A stretch of DNA of 42,352 bases from Megamonas sp. UBA1799 (GTDB lineage: Bacteria; Bacillota; Negativicutes; Selenomonadales; Selenomonadaceae), in the NCBI GenBank assembly GCA_002319815.1, contig DCFR01000018.1:1-42352 (forward strand), given 5' to 3'. Shown here in pieces: positions 31,055 to 41,189 of the stretch. A program made the position numbers and the translations under genes. Every line of letters begins with the position of its first letter. Position 1 is the first letter of the stretch. Under the pieces are notes generated by a model, which saw only the letters and a program-made list of their open reading frames with translations, made no database searches and was not told the origin of the DNA.

Positions 31055-32356
31055 CTATTTCATCAGGCTGTGCAAAGTTGTATAAAATTCCGGATAGGAA
31101 ATATTCACACAGGCAGCATTTTCAATGGTCACACCCTGTCCTGCCGCCCCAGCAATCGCCAGGGACATTGCAATGCGATGATCATCATAAGAAAAACAAG
31201 ATGCCTCCGAAAATACGGCCGATCCATGGATAACCAGCCCGTCTGCCTGCCCTTCAATGCAGGGAGCCAGCTTCGTATACTGATCAATGATTGCCTGTAA
31301 ACGATCTGTTTCTTTAACCCGCAGTTCACCCGCGCCGGTAATCGTCGTTTCCCCACTGGCGAACATCGCGGCTACTGCAAGAATCGGAATCTCATCAATC
31401 AGACGCGGCATGATTTCCGCCCCGAAAGAAACCCCATGCAGTTTTGCTGACCGCACCCGGATATCTGCCATAGGTTCGCCGCCGCTGACCCGTTCATTCA
31501 TGCACTGAATGTCTGCTCCCATCGCGCGCAGCACATCCAAAATCCCTGTGCGCGTAGGGTTTACGCCAACCTTTTTCAGCAAGACATCACTGCCGTCAAT
31601 CACCGAAGCGGCTACCATCCAGTACGCTGCGGAACTGATATCACCAGGAACATCAATCACTTCCGGCGCACAAAGCTTCTCTGCCGGCTGCATCATAACC
31701 CCGCCGCCCGATTTCCGCACCGGAACGCCAAAAGCCTCCAACATGCGTTCCGTATGATCTCTCGAGGTATACGGCTCAAGAATCGTTGTTTCGCCCTTGG
31801 CATACATTCCAGCCAGCAGCAGCGCGGACTTAACCTGCGCGCTGGCAACCGGCATTTGGTAGGTGATACCGGTCAGCGGCTGCAGCGCCGGTAAAACGGT
31901 AATCGGCAGCAAACGGTTGCCATCGCGTCCCACAATATGCGCGCCCATTTGCGTCAATGGCTCAATCACCCGTCCCATGGGCCGCCGGGATAACGAAGCA
32001 TCCCCGGTAAAAGTGGCCAGGAACGGCTGCGGCGCCAAAAGCCCCAGCAACAGCCGCAATAAAGTTCCCGAATCGCCCGCATCCAAAATTCCGGCCGGTT
32101 CCTGCAGACCATGCAGACCATTGCCGGTCACCAGCAGCATGCCATCCGCCTGTATGTCGATTTCAGCCCCCAGCTGCTTCATACAGCTGACGGTTGACAA
32201 GCAATCCTGTGCCTGTAAAAAATTAGTAATGCGAACCGGTGTATCCGCCAGCGCCGACAAGATGACGCTACGGTGCGACACCGATTTATCGCCGGGAATG
32301 TTCACCTCGCCCTGTAAGCCATGTCGTACGGGAAAAATTTGTTTTTTCTCACTCAT
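31055..32356 (-). CDS. aroA: 3-phosphoshikimate 1-carboxyvinyltransferase (EPSP synthase)
   Basis: Sixth step of the shikimate pathway. The 433-residue product has PGDKSVSHR (near the N-terminus), LDAGDSGTLLRLLLG, RDHTERML, LIDEIPILAVAA and YDDHRIAMSLAIA, all substrate-binding motifs of the family. ATG at 32356 with GAGGGA upstream; the longer frame extends back into the flavoprotein gene and is rejected. Sixteen bases separate it from that gene. Confidence 0.95.
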   Translation of the reverse strand: MSEKKQIFPVRHGLQGEVNIPGDKSVSHRSVILSALADTPVRITNFLQAQDCLSTVSCMKQLGAEIDIQADGMLLVTGNGLHGLQEPAGILDAGDSGTLLRLLLGLLAPQPFLATFTGDASLSRRPMGRVIEPLTQMGAHIVGRDGNRLLPITVLPALQPLTGITYQMPVASAQVKSALLLAGMYAKGETTILEPYTSRDHTERMLEAFGVPVRKSGGGVMMQPAEKLCAPEVIDVPGDISSAAYWMVAASVIDGSDVLLKKVGVNPTRTGILDVLRAMGADIQCMNERVSGGEPMADIRVRSAKLHGVSFGAEIMPRLIDEIPILAVAAMFASGETTITGAGELRVKETDRLQAIIDQYTKLAPCIEGQADGLVIHGSAVFSEASCFSYDDHRIAMSLAIAGAAGQGVTIENAACVNISYPEFYTTLHSLMK

Positions 32357-32372
32357 CAACAATCCCTCTTTC

Positions 32373-33614
32373 TCACTCGGTCTGAGCGCTCCAGGCCCCA
32401 GCAGCCGCTCCGGTAGAGAAAGCAGCCTGCAGATTGTATCCGCCGGTAAAACCGTCAATATCCATCACTTCACCGGCAAAATACAACCCCCGGACCAGTT
32501 TGGAAGCCATTGTCCGAGGAACAATTTCCTTGATAGAAACCCCGCCCGCCGTCACGATGGCCTCGCTGATTGGTCGGGTGCGGAGAACGGTCAGCCCTAC
32601 ATGCTGCAGGGCTTCCGCCAGACGCAAACGCTGTTCCCGGGAAATCTGATGCACCGGCTGGTCCGGCTCAATATACGCCAAATCCAAAACCGGCGGAATC
32701 AGTTTCCCCGGCAGCAAATCATGCAGCGCATTTTTAGCCGCTTTATTGCTGTATTGTGAAAAGTCACGCTGAATCCGTGCCTGCAGCTGTTCCGGCGTCA
32801 ACGCTGGCTTGAGGTTTATGCTGAGTTCAACAAAATGCCCCTGCTGCAATGCTTCTGAAGCCGGACGACTGAGAGACAATATGACCGGCCCGGTTACGCC
32901 AAAATGAGCAAACATCATTTCACCGAAATCCTCGGCCGCTTTTTTCCCCTCGACGCGCAATGTCACCCGGACATTGCGCAGGGACAACCCCTGCGCTTCC
33001 TTGACCCACTCTTCTTCTGTTTCCAGCGGCACCAGCGCCGGATAAAGCGGCGTAATGGTATGACCAAGCTCCGCCGCCATGGCGTAGCCATCGCCGGTTG
33101 ATCCGGTCCCCGGATACGATGCGCCGCCGACGGCAAGAATCACCGCATCTGCAGGTAAAAATCCTCCTGACGCCAGCCTTACGCCGACAATCTGACCGTT
33201 TTCCTGCTGAATAGCACTGACGCGGCTGTTCGTCTCAACATGAACCCCGCATTCATGCATACAGGCCAGCATAGCTGCCACAGCATCCGCCGCCTGATCG
33301 CTTTCCGGAAAGATTCGTCCGCCGCGCTCCAATTTTGTCGGTACTCCCTGTTCATTAAAAAACCGGATCACCGCTTCATTATCAAAAGCACGCAAAGCAC
33401 TGTTGAGAAAAACGCCATTCCCAGGAATATTCTTAATGATCTCCGGAATTTCGGCAGCATTGGTAATATTACAGCGTCCCTTCCCGGTGATCAGCATTTT
33501 TTTGCCGATACGATTCATTTTTTCCAGCAAGGTCACCGACGCGCCATTCTCAGCTGCTTTAATTGCCGCCATCATACCCGCCGGACCTCCGCCAATCACA
33601 ATGACTTTACGCAT
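32373..33614 (-). CDS. BaiN/HI0933-like FAD-dependent oxidoreductase
   Basis: Flavoprotein of 413 residues of the HI0933/BaiN family. GGGPAGMMAA (8-17) binds the FAD ADP part, GKKMLITGKGRCNITN (37-52) is family-specific, and the C-terminus closes with YFAGEVMDIDGFTGGYNLQAA. Family members are widely conserved; BaiN of Clostridium was linked to bile acid dehydroxylation, but for most members the substrate is unknown, so I would not infer bile acid metabolism. ATG at 33614 with GGTGA upstream. Confidence 0.9.
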   Translation of the reverse strand: MRKVIVIGGGPAGMMAAIKAAENGASVTLLEKMNRIGKKMLITGKGRCNITNAAEIPEIIKNIPGNGVFLNSALRAFDNEAVIRFFNEQGVPTKLERGGRIFPESDQAADAVAAMLACMHECGVHVETNSRVSAIQQENGQIVGVRLASGGFLPADAVILAVGGASYPGTGSTGDGYAMAAELGHTITPLYPALVPLETEEEWVKEAQGLSLRNVRVTLRVEGKKAAEDFGEMMFAHFGVTGPVILSLSRPASEALQQGHFVELSINLKPALTPEQLQARIQRDFSQYSNKAAKNALHDLLPGKLIPPVLDLAYIEPDQPVHQISREQRLRLAEALQHVGLTVLRTRPISEAIVTAGGVSIKEIVPRTMASKLVRGLYFAGEVMDIDGFTGGYNLQAAFSTGAAAGAWSAQTE

Positions 33615-33634
33615 ATAATTTCACCATTTTCTTC

Positions 33635-34354
33635 TTATTTTCCTGCCAAAGCTTGTAAAGAACGTACTTCCCCTCGGGTCAGCGGACGATAATCGCCGCG
33701 CGACACGCCGGACAAATCCAGACCGGCAAAAGCGACCCGTTCCAAGGATATGGTCTCATGCCCTACCGCCTCCAGCATCCGTCTGACCTGCCGGTTGCGA
33801 CCCTCGTGAATGGTAATCTGCAGCCTTGAAGAGTCTTTTCCGGTTTGCAAGATTCGAACGCCGGCCGCCGCCGTCATTCCATCCGATAAGCCAACGCCCT
33901 GCTCCAGCCGGAGAAGCTCCGCCTCGGAAATCGAACCAGTCACCTCAGCTTCATAGGTCTTAAAAATTTCATTTTTAGGATGAAGCAGCGCATTCATTAA
34001 ATCCCCATCATTGGTAAAAAGCAGCAATCCTTCGGTATCATAGTCCAGCCGCCCTACCGGATAAATGCGTTCGCGAATGACGGAAAGCAGCTGCATCACC
34101 GTCCGCCGTTCATGTTCATCATGAACAGTTGAAATATAACCTTTTGGTTTGTTCAACAAATAATACACATGCTTTTCCGGTGCTTCCACAGGCTTCCCAT
34201 CAACCAGAATCTTACTCGCCTGCCAATCCGCCTTGGTCCCCGGCTCCGTTACCACCTTGCCGTCGACCATAACCCGGCCATCAGCTATCAATTTTTCTGC
34301 CGCCCTCCGGGAAGCAATCCCCGCCTGACTAATGATTTTTTGCAAACGTTCCAT
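33635..34354 (-). CDS. RsuA/RluB-family pseudouridine synthase
   Basis: Modifies a uridine in 23S or 16S rRNA. The 239-residue product has an S4 RNA-binding domain (about 1-50), then the RsuA/RluB catalytic domain with GRLDYDTEGLL (101-111), nucleophile D104, and a NRQVRRMLEAVGH motif. Length and GRLDYDTEG fit RluB/YpuL of Bacillota. GAGGGG lies 11 bases before the ATG. A terminator ends just before that site. Confidence 0.93.
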   Translation of the reverse strand: MERLQKIISQAGIASRRAAEKLIADGRVMVDGKVVTEPGTKADWQASKILVDGKPVEAPEKHVYYLLNKPKGYISTVHDEHERRTVMQLLSVIRERIYPVGRLDYDTEGLLLFTNDGDLMNALLHPKNEIFKTYEAEVTGSISEAELLRLEQGVGLSDGMTAAAGVRILQTGKDSSRLQITIHEGRNRQVRRMLEAVGHETISLERVAFAGLDLSGVSRGDYRPLTRGEVRSLQALAGK

Positions 34355-34376
34355 AAATATGAATACCCCTCACTAT

Positions 34377-34401
34377 AAAAAAGAGCTGTTATCCACAGCC
34401 C
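34377..34401 (-). terminator. Terminator after the D,D-carboxypeptidase gene
   Basis: On the minus strand a 7-bp stem (34401-34395 with 34389-34383, one G-T pair), 5-base loop and six T. It lies 6 bases before the ribosome-binding site of the next gene, so that gene needs read-through or an overlapping promoter. Confidence 0.7.
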
Positions 34402-34422
34402 TTCCTCCCGATGCAGTCCCAC

Positions 34423-35592
34423 CTATAACAAAGCGACTACGCTGCACCATTGCTGATATAAATACGAAAAAAACGATTTTTTCTCGATGGATTTGGCCGC
34501 CAGCAGTTTTGTTGACGCCACTTCCTGCCCATCATAAAGAATCTCCAGTGTGCCAATCGGATCGTCCGCATGAACCGCCGCCTGCACATGATCCGGCAGC
34601 TCCACCTTCACCGAATATTTATCCGCGCCGCTGCCGCCGACCGGTACGGTCAGGCTTTGTTCCGCTTTGACCGGCAAAGACCGGCTGCGTCCGCCGAGCA
34701 CCGGAACGCTGGCCTCAATCTGCCCCGCAGTCACCATCTGCCGCGGCTGCAGCGTCTGAAACCCATAATTCAGCAGCGCGATGGAATCATTCCACATAAA
34801 CAAACTATCCAGCACGACGGCAATCAATTGTATTCCGTCACGATTAGCCGCCGACACCAGGCAGCGCCCGGCAGCTTCGGTATAGCCTGTTTTAACACCA
34901 TTGCCGCCGGGATAAATCCACAAGAGAATATTTTCATTTTCCAATTTGCGATATTGAGGACCGCGCGTACGGAACAAAGACCAGTCCTTAGATCCGACAA
35001 TTTTAGCAAACGCTGGATTTTTATACCCATACGCCGTAATCAGCGCCAGATCCCGCGCCGTCGTATAATGATTGTCATCCGGCAAGCCGTTGGAATTCAC
35101 GAAATTCGTATGAACCGCGCCAATCTCATGCGCCTTCGCCGTCATCAGCTGCGCAAAAGCATCCACACTGCCCGCGATATGTTCGGCAACCGCCACCGTC
35201 GCATCATTACCAGAAACCAACATCATGCCGTAAAGCAAATCTTCCAAACGAATCTGCTCTCCTGCTTCCAACCAGATGGTAGAACCCTCTACCCCGGCTG
35301 CCTGCGGGCTCACCGTCACGATGTCATCTGGATTGCCATGTTCCAACGCCACGATTAAAGTCATGATTTTCGTCGTGCTGGCCGGATACCGCCGCACATC
35401 GGCGGCGCGTGAATAAAGAATCTGTCCCGTCAATGCATCCATTAAGACCGCCGACTGCGCCGTGACCTGCGGCCCCGCATTTTCCTGATACCCTACCGGA
35501 CCCGCTCCTGCCGGAATCGCCGCCGCACAGACAGCATTCAGCGCGCAAAAGCAGGCAGCTAAGCTCAGTAAACAAGTAAAAATTTTTTTCAC
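34423..35592 (-). CDS. D-alanyl-D-alanine carboxypeptidase, secreted, DacF/PBP5 type
   Basis: Trims the terminal D-Ala of peptidoglycan stem peptides outside the membrane. The 389-residue precursor has a signal peptide (basic start, hydrophobic 4-24 with cleavage near AAAI) and the three S11 active-site motifs: STTK with S72 and K75, SGN with S127, and KTG (234-236). A C-terminal PBP5-like beta domain follows, and a hydrophobic or amphipathic tail may anchor it. GTG start at 35592 with AAGGAG seven bases upstream; the longer frame overlaps the promoter and the neighbouring gene and is rejected. Confidence 0.93.
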   Translation of the reverse strand: MKKIFTCLLSLAACFCALNAVCAAAIPAGAGPVGYQENAGPQVTAQSAVLMDALTGQILYSRAADVRRYPASTTKIMTLIVALEHGNPDDIVTVSPQAAGVEGSTIWLEAGEQIRLEDLLYGMMLVSGNDATVAVAEHIAGSVDAFAQLMTAKAHEIGAVHTNFVNSNGLPDDNHYTTARDLALITAYGYKNPAFAKIVGSKDWSLFRTRGPQYRKLENENILLWIYPGGNGVKTGYTEAAGRCLVSAANRDGIQLIAVVLDSLFMWNDSIALLNYGFQTLQPRQMVTAGQIEASVPVLGGRSRSLPVKAEQSLTVPVGGSGADKYSVKVELPDHVQAAVHADDPIGTLEILYDGQEVASTKLLAAKSIEKKSFFSYLYQQWCSVVALL

Positions 35593-35622
35593 TCTTCTAC
35601 TCCTTCTGCTGCATACTTTATT

Positions 35623-35652
35623 ATTATAGCGAACTCCGGCAAACAGCGTCAA
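35623..35652 (-). promoter_or_regulatory. Promoter of the D,D-carboxypeptidase gene
   Basis: On the minus strand TTGACG (35652-35647), 18-base spacer, TATAAT (35628-35623). Just after the stop of the small DUF2007-like gene. Confidence 0.78.
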
Positions 35653-35659
35653 GCGCTTT

Positions 35660-35860
35660 TTAAATTGGCTGTCCACCCCGGCAGACAATCCCCTGAGCCT
35701 CTTCAACTTCAGATTCCAACACTTGCACCTCAAAAATCCCATCCAGAGCAGTTTCCATTCCTGCCGGACGGACATGCGTCATAATGCCTTCCGCTTCCAG
35801 CGCCGACTGCATAGAATCAGCTTGTTCTTTATTATTCGCAACATATATGGATTTCCACAC
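35660..35860 (-). CDS. Small DUF2007-like protein
   Basis: Sixty-six residues with a ferredoxin-like pattern (SIYVANNKEQADSMQSALEAEGI), resembling the DUF2007 'putative signal transducing' family; function unknown. GTG start at 35860 with GGGAGGAG seven bases upstream. It follows dnaE by 20 bases and is probably co-transcribed. The family match is from pattern memory and not certain. Confidence 0.7.
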   Translation of the reverse strand: MWKSIYVANNKEQADSMQSALEAEGIMTHVRPAGMETALDGIFEVQVLESEVEEAQGIVCRGGQPI

Positions 35861-35880
35861 TGCTAATCTCCTCCCAGAAA

Positions 35881-38800
35881 TTATCTTTGCTTAATAGCGC
35901 CCGTTCCCAAAAGCGCCTCAATTTCCGCAACAACGCCCGGCGACTCATTCAGCCAAAATTGCGATGCCGCGCGAATACGGCGATTTTTCGCGACAAAATG
36001 AAGATACACCACATGATCCCCGTGATAGTTTGTAAAGATCTGCTGCAGCGCCTGCATGGTAGTATCGTTATCCTGCTCGGCCTGAATCGTAATATAATAT
36101 TCCGGACGATATTCATCCAGCGAGCAAACCCGATCGGCTAATATTTTGGCCCCTTTATCCGTCATGTTGACCCGCCCCTGAATGACCACCGCCATATCCG
36201 GCGCAAACAAATTCACATGCTCATAAAAAACCCGGGGAAAAGCGATGATCTCAATGCTATGCGTAAAATCTTCCAGCACGGCAAAACACATCGTATCGCC
36301 CTTTTTCGTTGCAACGCGTTTAACCGAAGAAATCAATCCAGCCAAACGCACCAGCTTGCCTTCAGGCAGATCGCCATTTAACACAGTTTCAATCCGGCAA
36401 AAATTCTTAATCTTATCCTGATATTTATCCATCGGATGACCGGTAATATAAAAGCCAGTGATTTCTTTTTCCCAGGTCAGCCGCTCGCCTTGATCAGCCT
36501 CAGGAATATCGGGCAAATGAATTGCATCCGCTTCATTCATCGCCATGTCGCTGAAAAGGCCAAGCTGCCCACTGGCCAAATCCCGCTGCCGCCGGGCTGC
36601 CGATTCAATCGCCGGTTCCAATACAGCCAGCAGCTGCGACCGTTTAGCGCCTAAAGAATCAAACGCGCCGCATTTAATCAGGCTCTCGACCACGCGCTTA
36701 TTCACCGCCCGCATATCAATCCGCGAACAAAAATCGACCAGCGACTGGAAAGGTCCACTGTTGTCCCGAATCGTCTCAATGCTGTGAATCGCCGCCTCAC
36801 CGACATTGCGGACAGCGGCCAGACCAAAGCGGATAGAAGCGCCGTCTACGCTGAACGACGCCGAACTGGCATTGATATCCGGCGGCAAAATAGCAATGCC
36901 CATATGGCGGCACTGCTCAATATAGATACCGACTTTGCCGCTGTCATCCATAATACTGGATAACATCGCCGCCATAAACTCCGCCGGATAATGTACCTTC
37001 AGATAGGCCGTGCGCCAAGCAACCAGCGCATACGCAGCGCTATGGGATTTATTGAAGCCATAGTTGGCAAAATGCGTCAAAAGCTCAAAGATTTTATTGG
37101 CCAGATCCGGCTCAATATCCTGCGCCTGCGCCCCCTGCAGAAAACTTTCTTTCTGCTTCATCAGCAGTTCCGGCTGCTTATGTCCCATAGCGCGCCGCAA
37201 TAAATCAGCCTGACCCAGCGTAAAACCGGCTAAAACCTGCACGATCTGCATGACCTGTTCCTGATAGAGAACGACGCCAAAGGTTTCCCGCAAGATCGGC
37301 TCCAGCAGCGGATGCAGATATGTCACGGTCTTCTTGCCATGCCGGCCATTGATGAAATCCTGCACCATCCCGCTGCCCAAGGGGCCCGGCCGGTAAAGTG
37401 CAACCAGCGGAATGAGATCCTCAAATCCCTCCGGCTGCAGGTCCTTGACCAGCGCCGTCATGCCCGCCGATTCCATCTGAAAAACCGCTCCGGTCTGCCC
37501 TTCGCAGAGGACTTTAGCCGTCTCATCATCCTGCAGTGGGATGTCGCTAACAGGCAGGTCAATCCCCTGGCTTTTTTTGAGATTCAACAAAGTATCCCCG
37601 ATCACCGTCAGCGTCCGGAGTCCCAGAAAGTCCATTTTCAAAAGGCCAAGTTCTTCCACCAGATCTTTGTCATACTGCGTGACCAGCGTTCCATCGGAAA
37701 TCTGCACCGGCATATAGTGCGTCAGCGGCTCGCGGGCAATCACAACGCCAGCGGCATGGGTGGATGACTGGCGCGGCAGCCCTTCTATTTTCCGGGCCAA
37801 ATCGACCAGCCGTTTGGAAGTTGCATTTTCTTCGTAAATCTGCCGGAAATCCGCCGACTCCTTCAATGCCTTATCCAGCGTCATCCCGAGTTCCATAGGA
37901 ATCGTCTTGGCCACACGGTCAACGTCCGAATAAGGAAGATTCAGTACCCGCCCGACATCACGGACCGCGCCGCGGGCCAGCATCGTACCAAAAGTAACGA
38001 TTTGCGCCACATGATCATCGCCATAACGCTTCTTGACGTATTCGATAACTTCACGGCGGCGGATATAGCAAAAATCAACATCAATATCCGGCATCGACAC
38101 GCGTTCCGGATTGAGAAATCGTTCAAACAGCAGGGCATATTTCAAGGGATCAATATCCGTAATGCCAAGAATATACGCTACAATACTGCCCGCCGCCGAG
38201 CCACGGCCGGGACCGACGGCAATTGACTGACTGCGGGCGTAGCTGATAAAATCCCATACAATCAGAAAATAGCTGTCAAATCCCATGCGGTGAATAATGC
38301 CCAGCTCATATTCCAGCCGGCTGCGCACCGCATCCGTCACCGATTCATAACGGGTGTGAAGCTTCTCTTCACAAAGCTGCCGCAAATACATTTCATCCGT
38401 CATCCCTTCCGGCAAAGGAAAGTTTGGCAGATAATGCTGGCCAAAAACGAAATCGACCTTACAGCGCTCCGCAATACGAACCGTATTAGTAATGGCCTCC
38501 GGATAAGCGGCAAACAGGGCCTGCATTTCCTCTGCTGACTTCAGATAAAAATTATCGCTGGAAAAACGCATCCGGGAAGGATCATCCATCGTCGTTCCCG
38601 TCTGAATACACAGCAGGACATCGTGAAACTCACTGTCCTCACGGCGCACATAATGAAGATCGTTTGTAGCCACCAGCCCCAGCGCATACTTATGCGCCAG
38701 CTGTACCAAACCGGCAACCGCCTTTTTTTCCTCCGGCATACCATGATCCTGAATCTCAAGGAAAAAATTATCCCGGCCAAAAATCGATATATATTCCTGC

Positions 38801-39300
38801 GTCAGCGCATCCGCCCGCTCCATATTATCCTGAATAATCGCCCTAGGAATTTCGCCGGCAATACAAGCGCTCAGACAGATCAGCCCCTGATGATACTGCC
38901 GCAAAAGCTCTTTATCGACACGCGGCTTATAATACATTCCCTCAATGTTGGCCAAAGATACCAGTTTGACCAAATTGCGATATCCTTCTTCATTTTCCGC
39001 CAACAGGATCAGATGATAATAACGGACCCCATTGACCTCAAAAGCATCATGACGAGACGCGGGCGCCAGATAGACCTCGCAGCCAATAATCGGCCTGATG
39101 CCGGCTTTTTTTGCCTCTTTATAAAAATTAACCACGCCGTACATAGCGCCGTGATCGGTAATTGCTATGGCCTTCATCCCGAGCCTTTTCGCTTCGGCAA
39201 TCAGATCAGGAATACGACTGGCCCCGTCCAATAAACTATATTCAGTATGCACATGCAGATGGACAAAATCTGCCGGCTCTATTTGCTCATTATGTTCCAT
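35881..39300 (-). CDS. dnaE: DNA polymerase III subunit alpha
   Basis: Replicative polymerase, 1139 residues. N-terminal PHP domain (HLHVHTEYSLLDG, 14-26), C-family polymerase core with GPGRGSAAGS (363-372) and catalytic DIDVDF (405-410), helix-hairpin-helix region, and a C-terminal OB fold (about 990-1060, VRLAGLISSVKRVATKKG). Length and order fit the DnaE1 class. The PHP motif looks intact. ATG at 39300; GGAGG lies 13 bases upstream, a rather long spacing. Confidence 0.96.
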   Translation of the reverse strand: MEHNEQIEPADFVHLHVHTEYSLLDGASRIPDLIAEAKRLGMKAIAITDHGAMYGVVNFYKEAKKAGIRPIIGCEVYLAPASRHDAFEVNGVRYYHLILLAENEEGYRNLVKLVSLANIEGMYYKPRVDKELLRQYHQGLICLSACIAGEIPRAIIQDNMERADALTQEYISIFGRDNFFLEIQDHGMPEEKKAVAGLVQLAHKYALGLVATNDLHYVRREDSEFHDVLLCIQTGTTMDDPSRMRFSSDNFYLKSAEEMQALFAAYPEAITNTVRIAERCKVDFVFGQHYLPNFPLPEGMTDEMYLRQLCEEKLHTRYESVTDAVRSRLEYELGIIHRMGFDSYFLIVWDFISYARSQSIAVGPGRGSAAGSIVAYILGITDIDPLKYALLFERFLNPERVSMPDIDVDFCYIRRREVIEYVKKRYGDDHVAQIVTFGTMLARGAVRDVGRVLNLPYSDVDRVAKTIPMELGMTLDKALKESADFRQIYEENATSKRLVDLARKIEGLPRQSSTHAAGVVIAREPLTHYMPVQISDGTLVTQYDKDLVEELGLLKMDFLGLRTLTVIGDTLLNLKKSQGIDLPVSDIPLQDDETAKVLCEGQTGAVFQMESAGMTALVKDLQPEGFEDLIPLVALYRPGPLGSGMVQDFINGRHGKKTVTYLHPLLEPILRETFGVVLYQEQVMQIVQVLAGFTLGQADLLRRAMGHKQPELLMKQKESFLQGAQAQDIEPDLANKIFELLTHFANYGFNKSHSAAYALVAWRTAYLKVHYPAEFMAAMLSSIMDDSGKVGIYIEQCRHMGIAILPPDINASSASFSVDGASIRFGLAAVRNVGEAAIHSIETIRDNSGPFQSLVDFCSRIDMRAVNKRVVESLIKCGAFDSLGAKRSQLLAVLEPAIESAARRQRDLASGQLGLFSDMAMNEADAIHLPDIPEADQGERLTWEKEITGFYITGHPMDKYQDKIKNFCRIETVLNGDLPEGKLVRLAGLISSVKRVATKKGDTMCFAVLEDFTHSIEIIAFPRVFYEHVNLFAPDMAVVIQGRVNMTDKGAKILADRVCSLDEYRPEYYITIQAEQDNDTTMQALQQIFTNYHGDHVVYLHFVAKNRRIRAASQFWLNESPGVVAEIEALLGTGAIKQR

Positions 39301-39359
39301 AATTCCACGCGTTCCTCCTGCACGAAAACTTTATCAGAACAGCTACGCCGTATCTTCGG

Positions 39360-39396
39360 AAAAAAAAGGCTGGAAGTCATTTGATGACCTCCAGTC
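39360..39396 (-). terminator. rnj terminator
   Basis: On the minus strand an 11-bp stem (39394-39384 with 39380-39370, one G-T pair), 3-base loop, extended by GG/CC and followed by eight T. Separates rnj from dnaE. Confidence 0.9.
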
Positions 39397-39406
39397 CCCT
39401 TCTTAC

Positions 39407-41071
39407 TCAAATTTCCATAATAATCGGCAGGATCATCGGCCGGCGACGTGTCTTTTCAAATAAATATCGACCTAAAGCATCGCGAACATTCGACTTAATG
39501 GTTGCCCATTCAGTAACTTTGCTGTCCTGGCAACGATCCAATGCCTGCTGCACCCGTTCCCGGGCCTCATCCATCAGCGCCTCGGATTCACGCACATACA
39601 CAAAACCGCGCGAAACGATATCCGGACCGGCCACTACCTGACCTGTGGCCTTGTTCATCGTTACCACAATAATCAAAATGCCATCCTGTGATAACTGTCT
39701 GCGGTCGCGCAGAACAATATTGCCGACATCGCCGACACCCAGCCCATCGACAAGAACCCGGCCGGAAGTAACTTTTCCGGCCACTACGCCCTTATCCCGG
39801 GTAAACTCCAAAATCTGCCCATTTTCACTGATAAAAATATTTTCCTTTGGCATACCCAGCTCATGCGCAATCTTCGCATGTCTGACGAGCATACGGTATT
39901 CGCCATGCACCGGAATAAAAAACTTAGGCCGGACCAGGTTATGCATGAGCTTGAGCTCTTCCTGGCTGGCATGCCCCGAAACATGAATGCCCTCGGAACG
40001 CCCGTAAATCACATTGGCGCCCAGTTTCAGCAAATTATCAATCGTCTTGGAAACCAGTTTTTCATTGCCGGGAATCGGCGTCGCCGAAATGATAATCGTA
40101 TCCCCCGGCACAATCGTCACCTTGCGATGGTCCGACATGGACATGCGCGTCAGCGCGGACATCGGTTCGCCCTGGCTGCCGGTTGTAATAATAACAATCT
40201 GCGACATCGAGAAATTATTGATCTCATCAATATCAATCAGCGTGCCTTCCGGCGCATTGATATAACCGAGTTCCAATGAAATACTCACTACGTTGACCAT
40301 ACTGCGGCCCAAGACAGCAACCTTGCGCTTATACCGCACCGCCGTGTCAATGACCTGCTGGATACGCGAAACATTCGAAGAAAACGTCGCTACCAGAATT
40401 CTTTGCCGGGCATTATGAAACGCCTTATCAAAAGCAACCCCGACCGTACGCTCGCTCGGCGTATGTCCTTCACGTTCCGCATTCGTGCTGTCGGCCATCA
40501 TGACCAGAACACCCTTGTTGCCCAAGTCCGAGAACCGGCGGAAATCCGTCATCTTTCCATCAATCGGCGTATAATCCAATTTAAAATCGCCGGTATGAAC
40601 AATCATGCCCAGCGGCGTTTTAATTGACAAGCCGACTGCATCCGGAATACTATGATTCACCCGGATAAAACCAACGCTGAAGCAGCCGAGATTGATGATA
40701 TCGCCCGGCATAACCGGATGCAGATTGCCGCACCCAACATTATTTTCCTTGAGCCGGCCTTCCAGAATACCCAGCGTCAGCTTTGTGCCATAAACAGGCA
40801 CACTGATCTGCTTCAGTACATACGGCAGCGCGCCAATATGATCTTCATGCCCGTGCGTGAGCACAATCGCCTTGATCATATCGCGGTTTTCCAGCAGATA
40901 CGTAATATCCGGAATCACGAGATCGATTCCCAGCATATCTTCATCTGGAAACATCAAACCAGCATCAATCAGCAATATTTCATCATCCACACGAATGACC
41001 GTCATATTCTTGCCGATCTCGCCCAAGCCGCCCAGCGGAATAATTTGCACTTTTTGTGATCCTTTTGACAA
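39407..41071 (-). CDS. rnj: Ribonuclease J
   Basis: Beta-CASP metallo-hydrolase with 5'-3' exonuclease and endonuclease activity, central to mRNA decay in Bacillota. The 554-residue protein has the metal-binding THGHEDHIG (72-80; H73, H75, D77, H78), a beta-CASP insertion and a C-terminal domain. The start is TTG at 41071 with GGAGGTG upstream. It has its own promoter with a leader of about 110 bases. Only one copy lies here. Confidence 0.95.
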   Translation of the reverse strand: MSKGSQKVQIIPLGGLGEIGKNMTVIRVDDEILLIDAGLMFPDEDMLGIDLVIPDITYLLENRDMIKAIVLTHGHEDHIGALPYVLKQISVPVYGTKLTLGILEGRLKENNVGCGNLHPVMPGDIINLGCFSVGFIRVNHSIPDAVGLSIKTPLGMIVHTGDFKLDYTPIDGKMTDFRRFSDLGNKGVLVMMADSTNAEREGHTPSERTVGVAFDKAFHNARQRILVATFSSNVSRIQQVIDTAVRYKRKVAVLGRSMVNVVSISLELGYINAPEGTLIDIDEINNFSMSQIVIITTGSQGEPMSALTRMSMSDHRKVTIVPGDTIIISATPIPGNEKLVSKTIDNLLKLGANVIYGRSEGIHVSGHASQEELKLMHNLVRPKFFIPVHGEYRMLVRHAKIAHELGMPKENIFISENGQILEFTRDKGVVAGKVTSGRVLVDGLGVGDVGNIVLRDRRQLSQDGILIIVVTMNKATGQVVAGPDIVSRGFVYVRESEALMDEARERVQQALDRCQDSKVTEWATIKSNVRDALGRYLFEKTRRRPMILPIIMEI

Positions 41072-41189
41072 AAAAATTACACCTCCAAAATTTTATTTAT
41101 CTTTTATTTTCCTAATCCATTATTCACTAAGTCCGAACCGTTCAATCATCCAAGGGGTAAAGAATCGACCGTTCTACTCGTTACCGTCT

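Noticed and set aside
31863..32759. 298-codon plus-strand frame spanning the aroA/flavoprotein junction
   Set aside because: It is antisense to two recognised genes and crosses their boundary, which a real gene conserved in either would not do.
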